The translations under genes were made by a program, and so were the position numbers. From Garcia nutans (Eukaryota; Streptophyta; Magnoliopsida; Malpighiales; Euphorbiaceae), in assembly GCA_947685225.1 (NCBI GenBank), contig CANTUV010000053.1, positions 5,875,501-5,939,500 of the forward strand: 64,000 nucleotides of DNA, read 5' to 3'. The notes beneath the pieces are model-generated. The model saw only the letters and a program-made list of their open reading frames with translations, had not been told where the DNA came from and ran no database searches. This document shows, one piece after another, positions 10,533-22,800 of the stretch; the first letter of the stretch is position 1; the number at the start of each line of letters is the position of its first letter.

Positions 10533-12041
10533 TTGAATGCTGAACATGGAGAGATGCTTGTTACTAGAAGAGCCTTGAATATTCAAGTCAAGGAAGAAGG
10601 CTTGGATCAAAGGGAGAATCTTTTCCACTCTAGGTGTTTGTTGAATGGTAAGGTTTGTACACTTATCATTGATGGTGGAAGTTGTACCAATGCTGCTAGT
10701 ACTACAATGGTGGATAAATTGGGGTTAACTTGTTTTAAACATCCCAATCCTTACAAGTTGCAATGGTTCAATGACGCTGGGGAAGTAAAAGTGTTGAAGC
10801 AAGTCAAGGTACCATTCTCCATTGGGTGGTATAAAGATGAGGTTTTATGTGATGTAGTGCCAATGCAAGCTGGACATTTGCTATTAGGAAGACCATGGCA
10901 ACATGATAGAAGGGCACAACATGATGGCTTTTCTAATAAGTATACCTTTACTTATGAAGGAAAGAAGGTTGTTCTAGCACCATTATCACCTCAAGAGGTG
11001 TATGAAGATCAGAAGAGGATGCTAGAGAGGGAGAAAGAAGTTTCGGCCAACATGAACCAAGGGGGTTCAAATTCGGCCAATGATGTTTCTTCAACACCCA
11101 AGGGTAATTCTAAAGGTAGGGAGAGAGAAAATAATAAAGTGAGTGAGTGCAGAAAGGGAAAAGAGGCCGAGAGTCAAAAGAAAGTAAGCAAACAAATAAA
11201 TGGCCCATTGGTGAGAGAAAATAAGCAAGGAGAAAAAGCAAAACATACTTTTTATGCAAGAGCAAGAGAGATAGATGTAGGGCAGCCTGTACTCATTATT
11301 ATGTATAAAGAATTGTTACTTGCTGACAGTGAAGAATCTCTTGATTCTTTACCTTCTAGTTTTGTGTCTTTGTTGCAGGATTTTAAGGATGTGTTTCCTG
11401 AAGACCTTCCTAGTGGTTTGCCGCCATTAAGAGGGATTGAACATCAAATTGATTTCATACCCGGTTCTACAATTCCAAACCGGCCAGCATTTAGGAGCAA
11501 TCCTATGGAGACAAAAGAGATGCAAAGACAAGTTGAAGAGCTTTTGGAGAAAGGCTTGGTTCGCGAGAGCCTTAGTCCTTGTGCCATTCCAGTCTTATTA
11601 GTACCCAAGAAAGATGGTTCTTGGAGGATGTGTGTTGATTGTAGGGCTGTGAACAAGATTACTGTGAAGAATAGACATTCCATTCCTAGACTTGATGACA
11701 TGTTGGATGAATTGCATGGGGCGAAATATTTCACAAAGATTGATCTTATGAGTGGTTATCATCAAATTCACATGAAGCCGGGAGATGAATGGAAGACTGC
11801 TTTCAAAATGAAATATGGTTTGTATGAATGGTTAGTTATGCCTTTTGGTTTATCTAATGCACCTAGTACTTTCATGAGATTAATGAACCATGTTTTGAGA
11901 GCTTATTTAGGTAAGTTTGTGGTAGTTTACTTTGATGATATTCTGATTTATAGCAAAACTGAGGAAGAACATGTTGAACACTTGAAATCCTTAGGGAGCA
12001 AAACCTTTATGCTAAGCTTAAGAAGTGTTCTTTTTGTCTAG
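10533..12041 (+). pseudogene. pol: Pol part 1: protease and reverse transcriptase, ends by frameshift
   Basis: It is in phase with gag across the TAG at 10518. The aspartic protease shows IIDGGSCTNAAS and later LLLGRPWQHDRRA; DGGS for the usual D-S/T-G is common in related plant elements. After a charged linker comes the reverse transcriptase: RMCVDCRAVN, YFTKIDLMSGYHQI, MPFGLSNAPSTF and the catalytic VVYFDDILIYS. Near 11985-12000 the reading frame changes, just after 'EEEHVEHLKS'. Comparison with the family spacing suggests a small deletion of about a dozen bases. The next 15 codons are out of frame and stop at 12041. The correct RT continuation resumes two phases over. Confidence 0.85.
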
Positions 12042-12610
12042 ATAGGGTTGTTTTTCTTGGTTTTGTTGTAAGTATGCAGGGAATTGAAGTTGATCAAGAG
12101 AAGGTGAAAGCTATCCAAGAGTGGCCGAATCCTTCAAGTGTGACAGAAGTGAGGAGTTTTCACGGATTGGCAAGCTTCTATAGGAGATTTGTCCCTAATT
12201 TCTCTACATTGGCAGCCCCCTTGACTAGCATAATCAAGAAAGAAGTGGGATTCGTTTGGGGCAAGGAGCAACAAGAAGCATTTGATGCTTTGAAAGAGAA
12301 GCTTTCTACTACACCCGTTTTAGCTTTACCTAACTTTGATTCTACTTTTGAAATTGAATGTGATGCTTCTGGTGTAGGTATTGGAGCTGTTTTGATGCAA
12401 GAGAAGAAGCCCGTTGCATACTTTAGTGAAAAGTTTAATGGAGCAAAGCTGAATTATTCAACTTATGACAAGGAGCTATATGCTTTGGTGAGAGCATTGG
12501 AAGTATGGGAGCATTATTTGCTGCCCAAGGAATTCGTGATCCATTCAGACCATGAATCATTGAAGCATTTGAGAGGGCAAGTCAAGTTGAATAAAAGACA
12601 TGCAAAATAG
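12000..12610 (+). pseudogene. pol: Pol part 2: end of RT and RNase H, ends in TAG
   Basis: In the shifted frame the RT thumb ('LYAKLKKCSFC', 'VVFLGFVVSMQGIEVD') continues from about 12005. The connection follows ('FHGLASFYRRFVPNFSTLA'), then RNase H with its acidic residues: D in 'IECDASGVGIGAVLMQ', E in 'YDKELYALV' and D in 'VIHSDHESLKHL'. The stop at 12608-12610 stands where relatives have tryptophan (TGG to TAG fits). A second in-phase TAG lies at 12623-12625. Confidence 0.85.
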
Positions 12611-12637
12611 GTTATGAAGATTTAGAAGTTTCCTTAT

Positions 12638-14164
12638 GTGATCAAATACAAGCAAGGTAAAGACAATGTAATGGCAGATGTACTTTCAAGGAGGTACACT
12701 TTACTTAATGTTTTGAGTACTAAATTGCTTGGATTTGAATGTATAAAGGACTTATATGTTGGTGATTCTGATTTCGGCAATGTTTATGATGCTTGTGACC
12801 ATGGTTCTTTTAATTCTTTCTATAGACATGATGGGTTTTTGTTTAAGGGTTCGAAATTATGCATGCCTAGATGTTTTATGAGAGATTTGCTAGTATTAGA
12901 ATCACATTATGGGGGTTTGATGGGGCATTTTGGAGTTGATAAGACTTTAGACATGCTGAATGAACACTTTTATTGGCCAAATATGAAAAGGGATGTAATT
13001 CGGATTTTTAAGGCTTGTTTGGCTTGTAGGCAAGCTAAGTCTAAATCTATGCCTCATGGTTTGTATATGCCATTACCCGTTCCTAGTTCTCCTTGGATGG
13101 ACATTAGTATGGACTTTGTTTTAGGATTACCAAGGACTAAGAGGGGGAGAGATAGCATATTTGTGGTTGTTGATAGGTTTAGTAAGATGGCACACTTTAT
13201 CCCATGTCATAAGAGTGATGATGCTAGTTTAGTGGCCGAACTCTTCTTTAGGGAGGTGGTTCGAATTCATGGGATACCAAAATCCATAGTTTCTGATAGA
13301 GACACCAAGTTTTTGTCTCACTTTTGGCGTGTGCTTTGGGGAAAGTTAGGTACCAAGTTGTTATTTTCCACCACTTGTCATTCTCAAACAGATGGACAAA
13401 CAGAAGTAGTAAACAGAACTTTAGGTACCATGTTGAGAGCTTTAGTGGGTAAGAATTTGAGTTCTTGGGAAGATTGTTTGTCATTTATTAAGTTTGCTTA
13501 TAATCGTGCTATTCATTCTTCTACAGGATATTCACCTTTTGAGCTTGGTTATGGTTTTAACTCACTAACAGTTTTAGATCTTGTTTCTTTACCTTCTCAT
13601 GAGCTTGTTAGTTTAGATGGTGAGAAGAAAGCTAAATTGGTGAAAGAGATGCATGAGAAAGCAAGGGCGAATATTGAGAAAAGGAACAAGAGATATGCTG
13701 ATTCTGCAAATAGAGGGAGACGTGAGATTAAGTTTCAAGTAGGAGATTGGGTTTGGGTGCATTTTCAAAAAGAGAGGTTTCCTAACCAAAGGAAGAACAA
13801 GTTGCAAGCAAGGGGAGATGGCCCATTCCAAGTGCTGGAGAAGATTAATGACAATGCCTACAAGATCGACTTACCAGGTACGTATAATGTTAGTGCTACT
13901 TTCAATGTAAGTGATCTTTCTCCTTTTGATGATGCAGATTTGAGGACAAATCTTTTTGAAGAGGGGGAGAATGATGCAAGAAAGGATCCCTTGAAGCTAG
14001 CAAGTGGACCAATCACAAAGAGATATCAAGCTAGTATGGCTTTGCATATTCAAGAAGAGATTTCCAAAGAGCTTCAAGAATTATCATTCAAGAAGATGGA
14101 GATAGAGCTTGAAGAAGGCACACCAAAGCTGATTATGATGCTTAGTGTGGAAGCTAAAGGCTAG
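12638..14164 (+). pseudogene. pol: Pol part 3: integrase, C-terminus encoded inside the 3' LTR
   Basis: It is in phase with the RNase H part across two TAG codons. The zinc-binding HHCC region is visible (H in 'LESHYGGLMGHFG', C-x2-C in 'KACLACRQAK'). The D,D-35-E core follows (D in 'MDISMDFVLGLP', D in 'SIVSDRDTKFLS', E in 'TDGQTEVVNRTL'). The C-terminal domain contains 'FQVGDWVWVHF' and 'NVSDLSPFDDAD'. From codon ~445 on the frame crosses the polypurine tract and enters the LTR. The final 60 or so residues, including a shortened 'GPIT' segment, are LTR-encoded. The last TAG is at 14162-14164. No classical chromodomain was recognised. Confidence 0.85.
13961..13971 (+). other. Polypurine tract of the Ty3/gypsy element
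   Basis: GAGGGGGAGAA lies immediately before the 3' LTR and would prime plus-strand DNA synthesis. It sits inside the pol reading frame. Confidence 0.88.
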
Positions 14165-14737
14165 CTAAAGAAAGGTCCAACGTGCAAGAAAGGTCCATGG
14201 GGGTTCATATAAAGCCTTGGGAAGTAATTTAAGGCCCATGGACAGCCAAAATAGTGTGGGGCGTTTCTTTTGTTGAAGGGATTAGTTTGGTTGTTTCCAT
14301 ACTTTATATTTTCCTTATTGGATTAAGATTTTGTTTCCATACTTTATGTTTTCCTTATGCAATTAGGAATGTTTTAGTTTTCCATATGCAGTTAGGAATT
14401 TTGTAACCCTTATTTAAGGGCACTATTAGGCCGAATTTCAGACAACAACAATTAATAAAAATTTTTGAATTCTTCTATAAGTTCTTCTTGTGAATTTTCG
14501 TGTGTGAGAGATTATAGTGGATTCTTTAATTCTTTCTTTGCATCAAGAATTATGTTTACTTATCAACAAGAGTTGTGGCGTTTTCCATCTTCTTACCAAC
14601 TAAATCCTTCAATCATAGTGAGTTCGCGTCTCTTTATAGGCGTTGGGTTCCTTAGAAGGTGATTATCAAGTTTCAAGGAGTTCTCTACCATTGTTATACG
14701 TTGGGTTTACTGCCATCGTTACTAAGGGTCCGCGTCA
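13972..14737 (+). repeat. 3' LTR of the Ty3/gypsy element (766 bp)
   Basis: The ends match the 5' LTR (TGATGCAAGAAAGG ... GGTCCGCGTCA). Compared with the 5' LTR it lacks 12 bp at the 'GPIT' site and about two copies of the 40-bp repeat. It is followed directly by the target duplication GCATA. Confidence 0.9.
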
Positions 14738-14742
14738 GCATA

Positions 14743-15400
14743 CTAGACGAAAACTGACCGGACTAAACTAGTTCCGAGCATACCACTAGTATAGAGTTTA
14801 ACAATTATAACCGTTGTTTTTCTACTCAATTAGTGGATGCCATGTGTACTAGCCGTTGAAGAACTTTTGTCAGAAAATATGAAGAGCATGAACTGATCGA
14901 GCTTAGTCCAACCATACAGAGATTGAGCCGACTGGACTAAAGGCATTCTGACCATACCGAGCTCGAACCGACTAGACCAAAGCCGATCTGACCATGAATT
15001 TGCCCGGAGAATTGATTAAAGTGGGAGATAAGAATCAAATATGTTGGCTCCAACTCCAAACGGCTAGTTAAAGATTTGAATGCTATAAATACCATAAGAA
15101 ATCATATTTTAAGGAAGATTGTGATTATAATAGTTTATAATAGTCAAGTCTAACATCTTTAATTTATTTGCATCAAAATTTATACTTGTATTCTTTTGAG
15201 TGTTGGGGGTGGGTATTGAAATACTATTATAAGTTTGAGTGTAAGTTTTGAAATACTTAGTTTGAAAAAATTTTTGTTGGGTTAATTTAATTAATTTTAG
15301 TTTCAACGAATTAGTTTATAATTTAATTCATATGAAAAATAGTATAAATTTTATAAAAACCAACAGTTGCTCACACAAAGGCAGTTTCTTAAGAGAAAGA
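14743..15400. other. Right flank of the transposon, degenerate ACCGGACT repeats
   Basis: There is no coding signal. Between 14745 and 15005 variants of 'ACCGACT(G)GACTAAA' and 'GAGCATACC' recur several times; they resemble the left flank (7300-7440). The rest, to 15400, is AT-rich sequence in which I see nothing further. Confidence 0.4.
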
Positions 15401-15514
15401 AAGCTAGTTATTCACTTTGTATTGGAGAATTTGAGGAAAGATAATAAATAATTAAACTGTGATTTCGAAGGAAAGTAACTTTTGCCATCCAATCTATTTT
15501 TGTTATATTATATT

Positions 15515-15680
15515 ATTATTTTTATCTGCCAATTTTAAAAGATAATAAAGAGAGATTTAAAAAAAACTATTTTATGCCATTTATAGTAATTATTATTATT
15601 TTTATCTGCTAAATTTAAAAAATAATAAAAAGAGAGAGGTTTAAAAAATGCTATTTTATGCCATATATTAATTATTATTA
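15515..15680. repeat. Two-copy tandem duplication of about 80 bp
   Basis: A segment running from 'TTATTTTTATCTGCYAA' to 'CTATTTTATGCCAT' occurs at about 15515-15582 and again at about 15594-15663 with few differences. It lies a few hundred bases upstream of the CTP synthase exon 1. Confidence 0.75.
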
Positions 15681-15699
15681 TTATTGTTATTATTATAAA

Positions 15700-16482
15700 T
15701 TGTAAATATAAAAGGAAGCAAGAAGGCAACCTCAAACCCGCCGCCTTTGCCTCCCCTGAAACGAAAACACAAAAGAGAGAAGGGGGCAGTGGGAGGGAAG
15801 AAGAATTGAATTCATTCTCTTGTTTTCGATTTCTCAGTTTTTTCTGTATAATCTCATTCATGGTATTTTGTCTGTTTCATTTGTTCTTTTTGATTTGAAA
15901 AACAAGGATTTCTTTTTCTTTTTTATTTTTATTAGACTAAGACTTAATCCCAAAGACTCTCTCCACACTCTGTACACTCTGCTTTTTTTCTTTTTTTCCT
16001 TGAGAATAAGAGTTTTATACAGATGAAGATATGTACGCATAAATAAAAAGCAGTTAAAGCACAGAAAGGTAAGAGAGAAGAAGTGAAGAAAGTGAGCTGC
16101 GCTTTGTAAACGCCGTCATTGATAACAAGGTGGTTTTCTCATTATTCACACCGCTTTGGTATTCATATATTATCTATAATATCTATGTTTCTATGAGTCT
16201 ATCTTCTTTTGATTGACCACACTTTTTAGTTTTTATTCGCATTTATCCTTTGGTTTTATCAGAAACTAAGACTCTTTCCTTTTCCCTCACTCTATAACCA
16301 TGTCCCTTTCTCTAGCATTTGTACTTGCTTGCTTGCTTGGCTCATTTGTGTATTTCTGTTTCTGGGTTCTGTTTTTTTTTTTTTTTTTTTCTGTTAATTA
16401 ATAGCACTCACTTGTTCTCACTGTTCTTATTTGTTAAATATCAGTACCATTTGCACGAAAGAGGGTAAAGGAACATAGAAAA
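15700..16482 (+). promoter_or_regulatory. 5' region and 5' UTR intron of the CTP synthase locus
   Basis: Composition changes from AT-rich spacer to a more mixed, CT-rich region (15720-15800), as expected near a plant promoter. A plausible untranslated exon ends at ...GATAACAAG before GTGGTTTTC (near 16131). A plausible acceptor is TTAAATATCAG at about 16443, close before the ATG at 16483. A 20-base T run lies at about 16371-16390, as is usual for an intron. The transcription start cannot be placed. Confidence 0.45.
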
Positions 16483-16551
16483 ATGAAGTACGTATTGGTC
16501 ACTGGTGGTGTGGTTAGTGGACTCGGCAAGGGGCAAGGGGGTCACTGCTAG

Positions 16552-16899
16552 TTGGAAGGAGGACTATTACATATCTCTCTTCCATATAATTTTTGTGAGC
16601 CCAACGTACAAATTCTCCTCAACTTCTCCATTTCTTTTATATCAAAAGTATTATTAATTAAAAATAATTAAATTTAATTAAAAATAAAATTAAAAATTAA
16701 AAATTCTCCAAAAAAAAATAAAATAGGTTCGGCCACTGCCACATGGCATTTTTCTATTAACCAAATACCTTCAATTTTAGTAGTCCTCCACGGAAAACTA
16801 TTTCTCCTTCTTAATCTCTTTTTCCGTGTAGGATTCCTCCTTTCAATCCTACATTTTTTCAAAGACTACTACTAATTCTCCTCTTATTTCTCCTTCCAA
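16552..16899. mobile_element. MITE-like insertion in exon 1 of the CTP synthase locus
   Basis: The coding match stops after ...VTAS (16552) and resumes near 16905-16920 with the end of exon 1 ('LRVTSIK'). The intervening 350 bp is AT-rich, has no gene and has 10-bp terminal inverted repeats, TTGGAAGGAG and CTCCTTCCAA. No convincing target duplication is seen, and about six bases of exon seem lost at the right junction. A small non-autonomous DNA transposon is the best guess. Confidence 0.45.
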
Positions 16900-19845
16900 T
16901 TTAAATGGCCTCAAGCCTAAAGCCTTCGTGTAACTTCTATCAAGAATGGTATACTTCTAAGCAGTGGAGATTATTATATTTTGAAGGAAAAGTACTACAT
17001 TCATTATTCCACGTTGCTTATTTATAGTCCTTTCTCTGTTGGTTTTTGCAAATTTGTGGGCTTTTTAACTTTTGGGCAGCTGACTTTGCTTGTGGAAAAT
17101 CTTCTGTAATTATGTAAAACTGTAATTTGTTTGGATGTAGTTGTTGGTCATCTATTTCTTGCTTGTTTGTGTCTACTCAGTTTCTTTGAGAACACATGCC
17201 ACAAGTATTGTGTCACATCAGCTAAGTGCCATTCATGTTTTATGCCATGTCACATTGCATTTCTAATTTGTTGCATATTTGCAGACCCTTACCTAAATAC
17301 TGATGCGGGACAATGTCTCCTTTTGAACATGGGGAGGTCTTCGTGTTAGATGATGGTGGTGAGGTAAATTTTATTAGTGAATTGTTCTGACCCTCTTTAG
17401 TACTTTCTTTTGCACATTATATTATGCTTAATGTGTTCTTTTTCTCTCCCTCCATTTTGGCTCTTCAAAAGGTGGATTTGGACCTCGGCAATTATGAACG
17501 GTTTCTACTAGACTTCAAGCTAACCCGTGACAACAACATAACAACTGGAAAGATATATCAGGTAATTGATTATTTTTTTTTTGTTTATATACTTAAATCA
17601 CAATCATTTGAGCTATCATAACATCTTGGTATCTATAATTCTATCTTGATTGAACAGTCTGTTATTGACAAAGAGAGAAAAGGAGATTATCTTGGAAAGA
17701 TTGTGCAGGTCTATTTTTTCATTTTCAGTCATTTTGATTAAAAAAATGAAATAATAAGCTATGACCTTGAATATTTTTAGTTGACATTGTTGGCATTGTA
17801 GGTAGTTCCACACATTACTGATGCCATACAAGAATGGATAGAGCGTGTAGCAATGATACCAGTGGATGGAGAAGAAGGTCCTGCTGATTTTTGTGTTATT
17901 GAATTAGGTGGAACTATAGGTACTTCACTGCCTTTGATGCATGTTTAAATGAGCCATCTTCAGTTTGCTTAAAAATTAACCTTACATGATTGCAGGGGAC
18001 ATTGAACCTATGCCTTTCATTGAAGCACTTGGTCAATTTTCTTACCGAGTAGGTAAGTTGATTTTATATGTACCTTTATTACTCCGGCTTTTATAAATTG
18101 GTTGCTTTTGGAAGCATTTTGGCAGAGCTCCCCTCTAAGCTGTTGGCTTTTATTAGGCCCTGGCAATTTCTGCTTGATCCATGTCAGCCTTTTGCCTGTT
18201 ATCAATGTGGTTGGTGAACAGGTATATCCTGGTTTCCCTTAAGTGGCATCATGCATGGATAAGAGTTTTATAGCATCATTTTGGCTGATGCATTACTAAT
18301 TCTACAACTCTAATTTATTGTTGGGTATGAATGTTTTGAGTAACAGAAAACAAAGCCTACCCAACATAGTGTTCGAGAACTAAGAGGACTTGGGCTCACG
18401 CCAAATATTTTAGCTTGTCGTAGTTCAAAGGTTTCTTCATTTTTCTTCTTTGTTGGGTGCCTATCTTTCCTTTTACCAAATTCATGGCTATAGACTCATG
18501 TCTCTATATTGTCTTTAACAGGAGCTTGATGAGAATGTTAAGTTAAAGCTCTCTCAATTTTTCCATGTGCCGGTACTGCATGCTACATGTTGCTATTCTT
18601 TTTTTTTTTTTGGTTTCTTTAACCACGATTACTGTTAATGTAGAGTTTGAATTATGTGCAGGCTGAAAATATTGTCACTCTATATGATGTTCCTAACATT
18701 TGGCACGTTCCTTTGTTGTTGAGAGTAAGTAGTTTTTCTTACTACTTGTGACACTTCCTTTTACACGGGCTCTACTAGCCATCAAACCAGACTTGAAAAT
18801 GTTATTTTCTATTTTCTGTTTTTGATCTTTTTCCCCTGAACATGATTAGGATCAGAAGGCGCATGAATCAATCTTGAAAGGATTGAACCTTCAAGGTTTG
18901 TCTCATGAGCTCACCCTTTTTTTCCTTTATAATACATTTTTCTTTTTCATTTTCTGCAATGATCTCTGTGTGGACAGCGATAATCTTGTCATTATTGGCC
19001 TTCGTTTTTGTACTACTATATTAACATTTCTATAATCCTCAGTGTTGCGAGGATGCCAGATTTGGAAGAGTTGACAGCTAGGACAAAAGTTTGTGACATG
19101 CTGCATGACCCTGTGAGTAACAATCACACTTAGTTGTGAGTCAAAGACTTGTTGTTTCCAACTAATTCTATTGTTAAACTATGCACTGCGGGTTAGAATT
19201 GCCATGGTTGGAAAATACACAGGCCTTTCAGATTCTTACCTCTCAGTTTTGAAGGTCAATGCCATTAAAGTTCACTTTTTCTTTTCCTTTTAAAATCTGA
19301 TTTTCTTTTTTTGAAGATTTTTATATGTTTTATTGTTATGTCACCAAGCTTATATTCCACAAGCAGTCGCGTCTTTCCTGATTGACCAGATGGTGGACAC
19401 CCTATTCCACTTTCCTGGACAATTTTTGTTCTCCTTTCTGATCTGTCCCTCATTGAGGCATAGATGTCTAACCTATCCACCATAGAAGAAAATTTATTTC
19501 AGATTTCTTGAAATTTCTTTTTTCCAAAAAAAATTTAACTCTTGTTTTCTTTTTACAACTTTTGTCTTGAATCTACTTTTGGAAGTTCTCACACAGACAT
19601 TTTGCTGGGATCCATAAATTATCTATCTTTATACCAGCAGAACCCTTGGTTATGCAGTTGGACATCAAGTTCATATCATCTTACATTTAGCTGTTATTAT
19701 GGTAGAAATTTTTAATATGTTATCAGGCTGATAGTAAATGAGAATTCTATGGCCTCCACTTATTTTGCAGGAAGTTGGATTTGTTAGGAAGTAAATGAAA
19801 CTTTCATGTTTGGTTTATAAAAGTAAAATAAATGTATATGAGATA

Positions 19846-22800
19846 TAAGGACGCTAATTCATTAACAACAACAACAACAACAACCAAGCCTTAATCCCAA
19901 ACAAGTTGGGGTCGGCTGTATGAATTCTCAACAAAATAAGCTCAAAAGACACCAAAAAAGATACTCCAGCCTTAGGCCCCTTCCAAGATACGGATTTTAC
20001 GTCTCCATTCAAGTCTGTCATTAATCAAATCCGCATCAAGATCTAAGGCACGTAAGTCTCTTGCTATCACCTCTTTCCACACAATTTTAGGTCTGCCACG
20101 ACCTCTAGCCCCCTCAATCAACAAATTCTCACACTTACGAACCGCAGCATTAGGAGGTCTTCTTAAAACATGCCCATACCATCTAAGTCTTCCTTCCCTC
20201 ACCTTATCTCCGACGTCCGCTACTTGAACTTTTTGTCGAATATGAACATTCTTAATTTTGTCCAGTCTGGTATGTCCACACATCCATCTTAGCATCCTCA
20301 TTTCTGCCACACTCATCTTATGCAAATGTTGTCCCGTTGGTGCCCAACACTCACTACCATAGAGCATCGCAGGTCTAACAACCGTCCTATAGAATTTACC
20401 TTTCACTTTCAGAGGTATTTTCTTATCACATAGAACCCCAGTCGCACCCTTCCACTTCAACCACCCTACCTGTATTCTGTGAGCCACATCTTCATCTATA
20501 CGGCCATCATTCTGGAACACCGAACCCAAATATTTGAAGTGCTTGGTTTTAGGAACCAAAACTCCATCCAACTTAACCTCATGTTCCTGCTTCTTCCTTA
20601 GACTGAACTCACAGTGCATATATTTCGTTTTACTCCTACTTAACTTAAAACCCTTGTCCTCGAGGGTTTTTCTCCACACTTCCAACTTACGGTTTACACC
20701 AACACTAGTCTCATCAATTAAAATAATGTCATCAGCAAACAACATACACCAAGGAACATCGTCTTGTATGCTTCTGGTTAGCTCGTCCATAACCAGGGTA
20801 AATAAATATGGACTCATGGCCGAACCTTGATGCAATCCGGTAGTAATAGGGAAAGCCTCAGTGTCTCCACCAGGTGTTTTCACACTAGTGGATGCATTCT
20901 CATACATGTCCTTGATGATGTTGATATATTTGCCGTTGACTCCTTTCCTCTTCAAAACCCACCATAACACTTCTCTTGGTACTCTATCATAGGCTTTCTC
21001 CAAGTCAATAAATACCATGTGGAGATCTTTCTTCTTCTCTTGATACAATTCCATTAGTCTTCTTAGAAGAGAAATAGCCTCCATGGTAGATCTCCCTGGC
21101 ATAAACCCAAACTGATTCTCCGAAACTCTTGTAAGCTTCCTCAATCTGTGTTCAATAATCCTTTCCCATAATTTCATAGTATGGCTCATAAGTTTGATAC
21201 CCCGATAATTTATACAGCATTGAATGTCTCCCTTATTTTTATATATGGGTACCATGATACTCTTCCTCCAGGCATTCGGCATCTTACGTCCTTTCACAAT
21301 AGCATTAAAGAGTTTAGTTAACCAGGCAACTCCTACCTCTCCAAGGTTCTTCCAAACCTCTATAGGAATACCATCCGGGCCACAAGCTTTACCAACTTTC
21401 ATATACTTCAAGGCTTCTCTTACTTCACTATGCAAGATCCTCCTAGACCAGCTGATATAATCATTTGTTGCATGAAGACCTTGAAAATCTTGTTCATGTT
21501 CAGGGTTGAATAACTGCTCAAAATAAGCCTTCCACCTCTCCTTAATCTCAACATCTCCTGTCAACACCCGTTGATCTTCGTCCTTTATACATTTGACTTG
21601 GCTTAAATCTCTGCTTTTTCTTTCTCTCATCCTTGCAATCTTATAAATGCCCATTTCTCCCTCTTTAGTACCTAACTTTTGATAAATCCCTTCTAAGGCT
21701 CTGCCACGAGCTACACTAACAGCCTTCTTTGCCTCTTTCTTAGCCCTCTTATATTCCTCAAAGGCCTCGCTATTAACCGCATTCGGTAACTTTTTATACC
21801 ATTCCCTCTTAGCCTTAATAGCCTTTTGAACCTCCTCATCCCACCACCATGCATCGTGCGGTCGAGGCCCTGCCCCTTTAGAGATCCCAAGCAATTTACT
21901 ACCTGCTTTCTTAATGCCACCTTCCATTTTTGTCCACAAGTCCTCTGCACTAGCCTCAAGGTTCCAAATTTCTTCCTTTAGTAACTCCTCCTTAAAGGTA
22001 CCTTGAGCTAGGTCTTTCAATTTCCACCATCTTATCCTTGGTTCCAATACTTTCTTATCATTCCTCCAGCTACTTTTATTCTTAACATCTAAAACCACAA
22101 TACGATGTTGCGCCGTCAATGCTTCACCCGGAATGACCTTGCAATCCTTACACTTACTTTTGTCCCGTCTTCGAGTAAGTATGAAGTCTATTTGACTTTG
22201 GGTTCGTCCACTCTTAAAGGTAATCAAGTGTGACCCCCTCTTTTCAAAGCAGGTATTCGCCAGCACTAGATCATAAGCCACCGCAAAATCCAAAATGCTC
22301 TTTCCCTCCTCATTCCTGTTGCCAAAACCATAACCCCCATGGACCCTGTCATAACCATTACTGTCCTTACCAACATGCCCGTTAAGGTCCCCACCAATGA
22401 AGATTTGCTGATTATCCGGAATACTTTGCATGATATCATCCATATCTTCCCAGAACTGAACCTTGGATGCTCCGTCCAAACCTACTTGGGGAGCATAAGC
22501 ACTAATAACATTAATAGTGTCATCTCCCAAAACAAGCCTCAAAGAGATAATCCTGTCTCCCTTTCTCTTCACTTCCACCACCTTGTCTTTAAGCGTAGGC
22601 TCAATAATAATGCCCACACCATTCCTATTGTTATCCAAGCCACAATACCACAGCTTATATCCTGAGTTACCAATCTCTTTTGCTTTATTTCCCTTCCACC
22701 TGGTTTCCTGCAAACAAGCAATACTAACCTTCCTTCTATTCAAAGTATCCACAAGCTCTATAGACTTCCCAGTCAGAGTGCCAATATTCCAACTACCTAA

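Larger units (their letters stand above)
7441..14742 (+). mobile_element. Complete Ty3/gypsy LTR retrotransposon, CRM-like organisation
   Basis: Both flanks carry the 5-bp target duplication GCATA (7441-7445 and 14738-14742). Order: 5' LTR, iMet-type primer site, leader of about 1 kb, gag, protease, RT, RNase H, integrase, polypurine tract, 3' LTR. Domain order with integrase last is the Ty3/gypsy type. The pol frame crosses the polypurine tract and ends about 190 nt inside the 3' LTR. Such LTR overlap is known from CRM chromoviruses, but no chromodomain or CR motif could be verified, so the lineage is a suggestion. The element is not autonomous: pol has a frameshift and two stops. LTR differences are mostly indels plus a few percent substitutions by eye, which fits a fairly young insertion. 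Confidence 0.9.

Noticed and set aside
15535..16040. Small ORFs upstream of the CTP synthase exon 1 as uORFs or genes
   Set aside because: Low-complexity, T- or K-rich peptides overlapping each other on both strands; no support beyond chance.
17920..18720. Further lesions in exons 6-10 of the CTP synthase locus
   Set aside because: Exon borders, phases and residues in this part read cleanly; the few amino-acid differences are within the range seen between plants.
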